From Hadesarchaea archaeon (GTDB lineage: Archaea > Hadarchaeota > Hadarchaeia > Hadarchaeales > Hadarchaeaceae): a DNA stretch of 14,550 nt. Under the pieces are notes generated by a model, which worked only from the letters and a program-made list of their open reading frames with translations, was not told where the DNA came from and searched no databases. Made by a program: the position numbers and the translations under genes. This document shows, piece by piece, positions 7,748-13,171 of this stretch. The stretch spans positions 1-14,550 of the forward strand of contig JAUWBP010000011.1 in assembly GCA_030601665.1 (NCBI GenBank), in the 5' to 3' direction. Within the stretch, counting starts at the first letter, position 1. Every line of letters begins with the position of its first letter.

Positions 7748-8425
7748 TCAATGCCTCATCTCATTTTTGAAGAGATTTTTTATTTTTATCATCAGGTTTA
7801 GGTCCCCTGAGTGAGGGGCGATTCGCCGACATTTTTCTACATAATCACTAAGCTCGAGGAATTTTCTTTTCGCCACTTCATCTCTACCGTTTTTCAACGC
7901 TTCTTTTATCCGGGTTGCCAGTATTGCGGACTCGATTACAAAGAATTCGGATCTCTTGAACGGATGGATTGTCGGATTCATTGCCTCGATATTTTTCACC
8001 CGCGCGGTAATGTGAGCCACTTCTGAACTGCCGATCTCGTCCGAAATCTTTGTCCGCTCTACCTTCTCAACCTCAATCTCCACGTGGGCATCAGTGTTGG
8101 CTAGTCTAGGTGCGTTCACGGTCCCCGGTTTTTGGAATTCAAGCGCAATTTTACCGAAGCGGGAGAATCTTTTTAGAGCTAGGGGCACCAGCAGATTCAC
8201 ATCCCTCACGATATTTATAACCGCGGCCCGAGATTGAACGATATTCCGAAAGGTTCTGGTGTTGGTGAAAATTCTTAGCAACACCCTTGAGCCTCCCATT
8301 GTCCTAACACCCACGACTGATGCGTGGGGCTTTTTGTCAGGCGAGAACGTGGTCAGAACAATTTCTGCCGGAGATTGCTTTGTCAGTCCTATTTTCGTTA
8401 AGGAGGACATAACTTGCATCTTCAT
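7748..8425 (-). CDS. DUF447 family FMN-binding split-barrel protein
   Basis: This conserved archaeal protein of 225 residues belongs to the DUF447 family. Family structures show a flavin-reductase-like split barrel with FMN, but no reaction is established. The N-terminal barrel segment TTFSPDKKPHASVVGVRTMG is typical: a strand reading 'new data / old product' as in flavin reductase and pyridoxamine-oxidase folds. RTFRNIVQSRAAVINIVRD is the next conserved block. A helical C-terminal part (about 150-225) with IEAMNPTIHPFKRSEFFVIESAILATR follows and is also typical. It begins one base after the CitG-like stop, with GAGG as ribosome site, and ends one base before dmrB, so it is firmly inside the operon. 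A reductase step in pterin cofactor assembly is possible but unproven. Confidence 0.83.
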   Translation of the reverse strand: MKMQVMSSLTKIGLTKQSPAEIVLTTFSPDKKPHASVVGVRTMGGSRVLLRIFTNTRTFRNIVQSRAAVINIVRDVNLLVPLALKRFSRFGKIALEFQKPGTVNAPRLANTDAHVEIEVEKVERTKISDEIGSSEVAHITARVKNIEAMNPTIHPFKRSEFFVIESAILATRIKEALKNGRDEVAKRKFLELSDYVEKCRRIAPHSGDLNLMIKIKNLFKNEMRH

Positions 8426-8426
8426 T

Positions 8427-9359
8427 TTAAGGCCTCAACCCGTCGAGGATTGCTAGCATTAGAGAAGACGATATAAGGTCGGCTGTTGTTCCTGGATTTA
8501 TGGTTTTTTCCCTCAGCTCTTCGTCAAGTTCCGTGATGAGGACTCTCCCTGTCTTTGTTGACAGCCCTCCTTCCTTAATGATGGCTTTCGCCTTTTTCGA
8601 GACCTTTTCCGCAATTTTTTTGCCATGTATCCTTTGCACGTAGGTATCAGGATATTTTGAGAGTATCTCGAGAAAGCTCTGGACAGTCGTCGTATTCATG
8701 TTTTTAGTTTTCCCGTACAATTTTTTTACGAGCGGATAACCGAATTCAAAAGTTATCTGCATGTCAGTGACCCATTCTCTGGATATGTTGTCCCACCCTG
8801 AGCTCATGTTCATTATCTCATAGAGCGAGATTTGTTCCTCTTTTATCCTTTTTCTCGATGCCTCATTCTTTAGATCGAGTTCATCCACTTTCCCAAGACC
8901 TTCCGGGTTCGCGATTAAGATTGCATCGTAGACGTTTAGCGCATCCTCAGGGGTCGTGGATTTCAGGACACATGAGAGGTTTGCCCTAAGTTTTTTCATT
9001 TGGATTTTACCTTCCTTGCCCAGCGTTATTCCTGCTGCTGCAGCAATCGGCATTAGGAGCAGCACGATGCCCAGATTTGTGTTCCCATCTCTTTGCCATT
9101 TCATTGTGTTTCCAATCGCGCTTTTTATTGTCCCTCCAACTCCAATGTCCGCCGATTTGATCTCTCCCTTTCCAACCCTGAATCCTTTCTTGGCCACATC
9201 GAGCAGAACGGGACCTATCGCGATGGAGCTCGCTATAAAATGCTCGAACGTCATCCCCTTGAGATCCGCAGTTCTGTGAACATTTCCCGGCTTTGGGTAT
9301 CCGCTAACCTCCAACGCGGACGCGAGCTGTGCAGCCCTTGCTATATCTTCGACATCCAT
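8427..9359 (-). CDS. CitG/MdcB-like (triphosphoribosyl-dephospho-CoA synthase family) protein
   Basis: This protein of 310 residues belongs to the CitG/MdcB family. The bacterial enzymes transfer the ribosyl triphosphate of ATP to the ribose 2'-OH of dephospho-CoA, releasing adenine. The hallmark PKPGNVHR motif is at residues 22-29, and DIGVGGTIKSAIG plus TNLGIVLLLMPIAAA follow at the expected distances. No citrate lyase or malonate decarboxylase genes are near, so the bacterial role is unlikely. Homologues are known in H4MPT gene clusters of archaea and methylotrophic bacteria. The frame opens at GTG 9368, but ATG 9359 is chosen: an AGGTGG ribosome site lies five bases before it. It heads the five-gene minus-strand operon. 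The substrate here is unknown. Confidence 0.85.
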   Translation of the reverse strand: MDVEDIARAAQLASALEVSGYPKPGNVHRTADLKGMTFEHFIASSIAIGPVLLDVAKKGFRVGKGEIKSADIGVGGTIKSAIGNTMKWQRDGNTNLGIVLLLMPIAAAAGITLGKEGKIQMKKLRANLSCVLKSTTPEDALNVYDAILIANPEGLGKVDELDLKNEASRKRIKEEQISLYEIMNMSSGWDNISREWVTDMQITFEFGYPLVKKLYGKTKNMNTTTVQSFLEILSKYPDTYVQRIHGKKIAEKVSKKAKAIIKEGGLSTKTGRVLITELDEELREKTINPGTTADLISSSLMLAILDGLRP

Positions 9360-9400
9360 CAAAACCACCTACTCGGCCCCTGTTTATTTTCTACGTTACC

Positions 9401-9410
9401 GTCATTTAAC
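9401..9410 (-). promoter_or_regulatory. Candidate TATA element for the CitG-like to DUF1464 operon
   Basis: The minus strand reads GTTAAATGAC, centred about 46 bases before the ATG at 9359. Initiation about 25 bases downstream would give a leader of some 20 bases that contains the AGGTGG ribosome site. A second A/T-rich box (GAAAATAAAC, about 9382-9391) would instead place transcription nearly at the ATG. The two cannot be separated from sequence alone. Confidence 0.3.
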
Positions 9411-9423
9411 AACCTATGAAGGA

Positions 9424-9439
9424 TTCACACCCTTGTGAA
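9424..9439. repeat. Perfect inverted repeat TTCACA-CCCT-TGTGAA
   Basis: This is a six-base-pair stem with a four-base loop, lying immediately after the stop codon of the small membrane protein gene and upstream of the CitG-like operon promoter. It may be a weak 3'-end hairpin for the former or an operator for the latter. There is no adjoining T-run on the minus strand, so a classical terminator is not supported. Confidence 0.4.
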
Positions 9440-9440
9440 A

Positions 9441-9839
9441 TTAACCGCCAGACTTGGCCCGTTTTTTCTTCACAAGTTTTCCGAGCCCACGCTTCCGAAT
9501 CATCGTTTTGATCTCTCGCTCGGAAGGCTGCGGGGGCAAGGGGGGAGCGGGTGCTCGAGCCAGCTTCGCCCTGAACATGCTGATGATTTTGCCTGCAACG
9601 AACATATACGCGAGCACCACCACGCAGAAGTAGAGCGGTTCGAGCGCGAGCGCCATGGATGTGACAATTGCTGGTCCAACGATTGCGAGCCCGACCGCTA
9701 GGGCAATCATAATCGTTTTGACCTTTCGGCGGCGGTAAAGCACCATAAGCTTGCCGCCCAGACCTAAGAGCAGCGCCTCCAGCCCAAAAGCCAAAGAACC
9801 GATGAGAAGAATTAGGTAGATGATATCGATGGCGCTCAA
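9441..9839 (-). CDS. Small three-helix membrane protein of unknown function
   Basis: No family was recognised. The product is about 132 residues. Three hydrophobic helices are visible: IIYLILLIGSLAFGLEALLL near the N terminus, IMIALAVGLAIVGPAIVTSM in the middle, and LYFCVVVLAYMFVAGKII as the third. Between helices one and two lies a basic loop (YRRRKVK). The tail has a proline-rich stretch PAPPLPPQP and ends in a strongly basic segment (KRGLGKLVKKKRAKSGG), which would place the tail in the cytoplasm. No ATG start exists; TTG 9839 is chosen because GGTGA lies five bases before it, while GTG 9848 or TTG 9851 would be nearly leaderless from the TATA element at 9873. It is divergent from endonuclease III. 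Its G+C-rich codons resemble the genes to its right. Confidence 0.7.
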   Translation of the reverse strand: MSAIDIIYLILLIGSLAFGLEALLLGLGGKLMVLYRRRKVKTIMIALAVGLAIVGPAIVTSMALALEPLYFCVVVLAYMFVAGKIISMFRAKLARAPAPPLPPQPSEREIKTMIRKRGLGKLVKKKRAKSGG

Positions 9840-9872
9840 CCCTGTCACCAATCGAGCTAGGGCGACAGGAGA

Positions 9873-9878
9873 TTTAAA
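9873..9878. promoter_or_regulatory. Palindromic TATA-like element (TTTAAA) shared by divergent genes
   Basis: TTTAAA is flanked by otherwise G+C-rich sequence and is its own reverse complement. It lies about 31 bases before the endonuclease III ATG at 9907. It also lies about 25-37 bases before the candidate starts (9851, 9848, 9839) of the membrane protein on the other strand. No other A/T-rich box is visible between the two genes, so it may serve both directions, giving very short leaders. Confidence 0.45.
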
Positions 9879-9906
9879 GGGTGGACGAGCGGGTGCCCGC
9901 CGCCGT

Positions 9907-10560
9907 ATGCTTGTGATTTTAAACCGCTTGGGCGCCGAGTTCGAGCTCTGGCGTCGTTACACCGATGACCCATTCCTGCTACTTGTTGGCACCATACTCT
10001 CTCAGAACACCAACTGGCGCAACACTCGCGCGGCCTACAACCGCCTCATCACCAAGTTTCATACGCCCGGACAGCTCGCGAGGGCGGAGGTACGGGAGAT
10101 CCAAAAGTTGATCAAGCCCGCTGGTCTCTACCGGATGAAATCCAAGCGCTTGAAGGAGGTAGCGCGCATAGTGCTCGAGCGATATCACGGGGACCTAAGT
10201 ACTCTGCTTCGAAAGCCGTCCGAGGAGGCGCGCCGAGAGTTGCTCTCCCTGCCCGGCATTGGCTACAAGACTGCTGATGTGGTACTGGTCTTCGGGGCGG
10301 GACGTGACGTGCTGCCGATTGACACCCACATTTTTAGGGTCTCGAAGCGTCTTGGTTTCGCTCGACCCAAGGCCAGCTATGAAGAAGTCAGATCCGAACT
10401 CGAGGAACTCACGCCTAGAGGCCACCGCGGCGAGGCCCACGTGCTATGGATTCAACACGGCCGGCGTTACTGTCTCGCCCGCAACCCGCTGTGCGACGAG
10501 TGCCCGATCAACGACCTCTGCCCAATCGGAATTCGTCGTGCAAAGCGTGCACGGCTTTAA
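9907..10560 (+). CDS. nth: Endonuclease III (DNA glycosylase/AP lyase)
   Basis: This base-excision-repair enzyme removes oxidised pyrimidines and cleaves the abasic strand. The protein has 217 residues, the normal length. The helix-hairpin-helix LLSLPGIGYKTADVV contains the catalytic lysine K121. The catalytic aspartate is D139 in PIDTHIFRVSKRLG. The C-terminal [4Fe-4S] loop has the canonical spacing C189-x6-C196-x2-C199-x5-C205. LVGTILSQNTNWRN is the usual N-terminal block. The frame is open upstream to 9820, but that would run into the divergent membrane protein and across the proposed TATA element, so ATG 9907 is chosen; the mRNA is probably close to leaderless. The last 53 bases overlap the convergent aspartate kinase gene, including the codon for the last cluster cysteine. 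Confidence 0.94.
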   Translation: MLVILNRLGAEFELWRRYTDDPFLLLVGTILSQNTNWRNTRAAYNRLITKFHTPGQLARAEVREIQKLIKPAGLYRMKSKRLKEVARIVLERYHGDLSTLLRKPSEEARRELLSLPGIGYKTADVVLVFGAGRDVLPIDTHIFRVSKRLGFARPKASYEEVRSELEELTPRGHRGEAHVLWIQHGRRYCLARNPLCDECPINDLCPIGIRRAKRARL

Positions 10561-11923
10561 CAGCGTCCCGCTCGCTGGTCGCGAAAGAGATGTTGAGTTC
10601 CGAGGACCCTTGAGCGATCATGAGGATGTTTATTCGATTGCGTCCCATCGTATTGAAAACTCGTGCGGCGACTCCGGGTGTCCCCTTCATCCCAGCCCCG
10701 ACCGTTGCGATGACGCTCGCGTTTCTGTCGCAGGTGATGCTCCAGTCGATCCGACGTTTGGCGAACTCCATGCGCAGGGCGTGGAGGGCGGCATCCAGTT
10801 GCTTTCGGTCGACGGCGAAACTTATGTTTGCCTGCGAGGAGCTCTGGGAGATCATGAGCACCTTGATCCCCGCCCGCCCGAGGATGTCGAACACAGTAGC
10901 AGCCACCCCCAAGGCACCTATCATCCCTGCGCCCCCTACTGTGACCAGCGAGACGTTCTTGCTCGCGGTTATCACCTTGACGATACCTTCGATGCGCTTG
11001 GGTTTTCGAACGATCAACGTGCCCTCACGCTCGAGTTTAAAGGCGTTGCGTACGCGCACCGGGATGTCAAATTCCATCGCAGGTTCAATCATCTTGGGGT
11101 GGAGCACCTTCGCCCCGAAGTAAGCAAGCTCCGTTGCCTCGAGGTAGGAGATGACCTCGATTACCCTGGCGTTAGGCTCAGCCTTCGGGTCGGCGGTCAT
11201 GATCCCATCGACATCGGTCATGATCCATATTTCATCGACACCCAAGCTTGCGCCGAGGATGGACGCCGTGTAATCCGAGCCACCCCGGCCAAGGGTCGTC
11301 ACGATACCATCTTCGGTACCGGCTATGAACCCGGTTACTACAGGAACTTCCCCAGCAGCGAGAATTTTGTTCAAGCGCCGGTGGACTAGTTTGCGGGTTT
11401 TTTCGAGCAGCGGTCGAGCCTCGGTGTGTCGGTCGTCCGTGAGGATTCCCGCCTCGAACCCCGTCAGGTGTTTGGAGGGCACCCCCAGCGACCCGATGGC
11501 CCCCGCGAGGATAGGTGCGGAGAGACGCTCGCCGAAGGATAGCACGAGATCCTGTGAGCGCGGCGAGAGCTCGCCCAGATAGGAGATGCCCGTGAGCACG
11601 CGTTGTAAATTGTCGAGAGCACCCCTGACCGTTCGTGTGGTCTGGTAAAGGATATCCTTATCGGCGATGGCGCCCCTGCACGCTTCGAAGTGCTTGTCCG
11701 AGATGCGCTTCATGAACACAGGGATCAATTGCTTGGGGTTCGCGCGGGGCTCGACGAGTTTGCTCGCAATCGTCGCGAGTTCGTCGGTGACACCTGACAT
11801 GGCAGAGGTGACAACCACGAGCTGATCGCGTTTTTTGTATCGGTCGACAATCAACTCAGCTGCTTTGCGGATACTTTTGCCGTCTTTGACGGGGACACCA
11901 CCAAACTTGATCACAAATCGCAT
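10508..11923 (-). CDS. lysC: Aspartate kinase (two ACT domains)
   Basis: Aspartate kinase phosphorylates aspartate, the first step to threonine, methionine and lysine. The protein has 471 residues: an amino-acid kinase domain (1-about 300) and two regulatory ACT domains. Visible landmarks are VVVTSAMSGVTDEL, SFGERLSAPIL, TTLGRGGSDYTASILGASL, IMTDVDGIMTADP and AYFGAKVLHP. The ACT domains start near VSLVTVGGAGMIGALGVAAT and VIATVGAGMKGTPGVAARV, each ending in an N-I-S-F-A strand, implying feedback control. The first phosphate loop reads KFGGVPVKDG (6-15), where most family members have KFGGTSV. ATG 11923 is preceded by an excellent AGGTGAT ribosome site. It follows the SWIM protein by 12 bases on the same strand. 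The 3' end overlaps the endonuclease III gene by 53 bases. Confidence 0.95.
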   Translation of the reverse strand: MRFVIKFGGVPVKDGKSIRKAAELIVDRYKKRDQLVVVTSAMSGVTDELATIASKLVEPRANPKQLIPVFMKRISDKHFEACRGAIADKDILYQTTRTVRGALDNLQRVLTGISYLGELSPRSQDLVLSFGERLSAPILAGAIGSLGVPSKHLTGFEAGILTDDRHTEARPLLEKTRKLVHRRLNKILAAGEVPVVTGFIAGTEDGIVTTLGRGGSDYTASILGASLGVDEIWIMTDVDGIMTADPKAEPNARVIEVISYLEATELAYFGAKVLHPKMIEPAMEFDIPVRVRNAFKLEREGTLIVRKPKRIEGIVKVITASKNVSLVTVGGAGMIGALGVAATVFDILGRAGIKVLMISQSSSQANISFAVDRKQLDAALHALRMEFAKRRIDWSITCDRNASVIATVGAGMKGTPGVAARVFNTMGRNRINILMIAQGSSELNISFATSERDAVKAVHALHDEFRLGRGR

Positions 11924-11935
11924 TCTATCACCTGG

Positions 11936-12289
11936 CTAGCTTTCAGCTTCTGGTTCAATCACATAATATGCGTCGATTGCTTCGCAGATATTTTTCGCGA
12001 GCGCGTGATAACACATGTCGGCGTCGACCTTTTCAGTAGCGATGTTCATTACGTAGTCACGGCAGGTGCAGAAATTGCGGACAACTTCATATTCATCAGC
12101 CTTCCCTCGTACAAACCATCGCCGTCCTCTCTTTGTGACGCACCTTCGCTTGATGACTTCTAAGGCCCGCTTCCCCCGCCCGCCATAAACATCCATTATC
12201 CCCCGTTCGAGCTCTGGACTGAGCACCTTACCGCGCTTCAGGCGCTTGAACAGCTCGTCCCTCCCGCGCTGGAACGCTGCAGAAACCAT
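11936..12289 (-). CDS. Small SWIM zinc-finger protein
   Basis: This protein of 117 residues carries a SWIM-type zinc finger: C74-x-C76, sixteen residues, then C93-x-H95, in the context NFCTCRDYV and MCYHALA. SWIM domains bind nucleic acid or partner proteins; short archaeal members are mostly uncharacterised, so no function is assigned. The N-terminal half is basic (RGRDELFKRLKRGKV; KRRCVTKRGRRWFVRGK), which would suit nucleic-acid binding. The tail is acidic (IEPEAES). ATG 12289 is preferred over GTG 12301 because GGTGGGGAC lies just upstream of it. It is probably co-transcribed with aspartate kinase, 12 bases downstream, and is divergent from ksgA. Confidence 0.8.
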   Translation of the reverse strand: MVSAAFQRGRDELFKRLKRGKVLSPELERGIMDVYGGRGKRALEVIKRRCVTKRGRRWFVRGKADEYEVVRNFCTCRDYVMNIATEKVDADMCYHALAKNICEAIDAYYVIEPEAES

Positions 12290-12302
12290 CCTCGTCCCCA
12301 CC

Positions 12303-12310
12303 TTAATTAA
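12303..12310. promoter_or_regulatory. Palindromic AT box (TTAATTAA) between divergent genes
   Basis: TTAATTAA sits about 31 bases upstream of the ksgA ATG at 12338, the right distance for an almost leaderless archaeal transcript. For the SWIM gene on the other strand the box is too close to ATG 12289 for normal spacing; the minus-strand TTTATTCTAA at about 12324-12333 would fit better. Confidence 0.4.
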
Positions 12311-12337
12311 TCACACACCAACATTAGAATAAAGTTG

Positions 12338-13171
12338 ATGATGGATCAAACTCTAGCTCTGTTGCGAAAGCACGGCATAAGGCTTAGCAAGCGAGCGGGG
12401 CAGCATCAAGTCATAGACCCCACTGTTTTGGAGCAGATGGTTGATTACGCCGAACTCTCGCGCGATGACGTGGTACTCGAGGTAGGTGCCGGGATAGGAA
12501 ATTTGACACTTTTGCTTGCCGCGCATGCTGGTAGGGTGATTACGGTGGAACGAGATAGAAGGCTCATGAGAGTCCTAGGAGAGCGGTTAAGGGTCCACTC
12601 GAATGTAAAACTGTTATGCGGGGATGCGTTGCAGATTGAGCTTCCCAAGTTTAACAAAGTCGTCGCGAACCTCCCTTACGGCATCTCCTCGGACATCACG
12701 TTCAGGTTGCTCAAGCGCAAATTCGAGCTGGCCATACTGATGTATCAGCGGGAGTTCGCCGAGCGGCTCGTGGCGAAACCGGGTTCCGATGATTACGGCC
12801 GCCTGACGGTGAACGCTTACTATCGAGCAAGCCTCGAGTTGTTGAGGGAGGTGCCGCCAGAGGCATTTTTTCCACAGCCAAAAGTCACGTCGGCGATTGT
12901 CAGGCTCAAACCCCGAGAGCCACCGTTCGATGTCGCAGATGAGAGCATGTTTTTTAACGTGGTTCGGGCGCTGTTTCAGCATCGGCGTCAGCGGGTGCGG
13001 AACGCGCTATACCGTTCGTTCGGTGAGGTATTCCCTGGTGTGAAAGTATCGAAGGTAGAGAGGCGGGCGACGATAGATCAGAAGCTCCCTAAAGCGCTCG
13101 CCGAAACCCCTGTCATAGACCTTGCACCAGATAAATTTGGCGTGATAGCTAACCTACTTACTTCTCCATGA
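12338..13171 (+). CDS. ksgA: rRNA adenine N6,N6-dimethyltransferase (KsgA/Dim1)
   Basis: This enzyme dimethylates the two adjacent adenines in the 3'-terminal hairpin of 16S rRNA, a late small-subunit assembly step. The protein has 277 residues. The SAM site is VLEVGAGIGNLTLLL (47-61), with E71 as the ribose ligand and D97 in LLCGDAL. The catalytic NLPYGISS motif starts at residue 111. The late motif FFPQPKVTSAIVRL and the helical C-terminal domain (FQHRRQRVRNALY) are typical. The N-terminal GQH motif reads GQHQVID, with Gln where Phe is usual (GQHFL/GQNFL). Starts TTG 12335, ATG 12338 and ATG 12341 are in frame; ATG 12338 is chosen by distance from the TTAATTAA box, since no ribosome site is visible. 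Its 3' end overlaps the EF-2 gene by 14 bases. Confidence 0.94.
   Translation: MMDQTLALLRKHGIRLSKRAGQHQVIDPTVLEQMVDYAELSRDDVVLEVGAGIGNLTLLLAAHAGRVITVERDRRLMRVLGERLRVHSNVKLLCGDALQIELPKFNKVVANLPYGISSDITFRLLKRKFELAILMYQREFAERLVAKPGSDDYGRLTVNAYYRASLELLREVPPEAFFPQPKVTSAIVRLKPREPPFDVADESMFFNVVRALFQHRRQRVRNALYRSFGEVFPGVKVSKVERRATIDQKLPKALAETPVIDLAPDKFGVIANLLTSP

Noticed and set aside
9820..9906. Upstream extension of endonuclease III to an earlier ATG.
   Set aside because: The extra 29 residues overlap the divergent membrane protein and the TATA-like element and do not look like endonuclease III.
10259..11389. A plus-strand frame of 376 codons opposite aspartate kinase and overlapping nth.
   Set aside because: Low-complexity His/Asp/Arg-rich translation typical of an antisense shadow in G+C-rich DNA; the kinase on the other strand has all its motifs.
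12331..12343. A C-box-like TTGATGATG that could mark a C/D box guide RNA.
   Set aside because: It is the start-codon region of ksgA (TTG-ATG-ATG) and no D box at a suitable distance was found.
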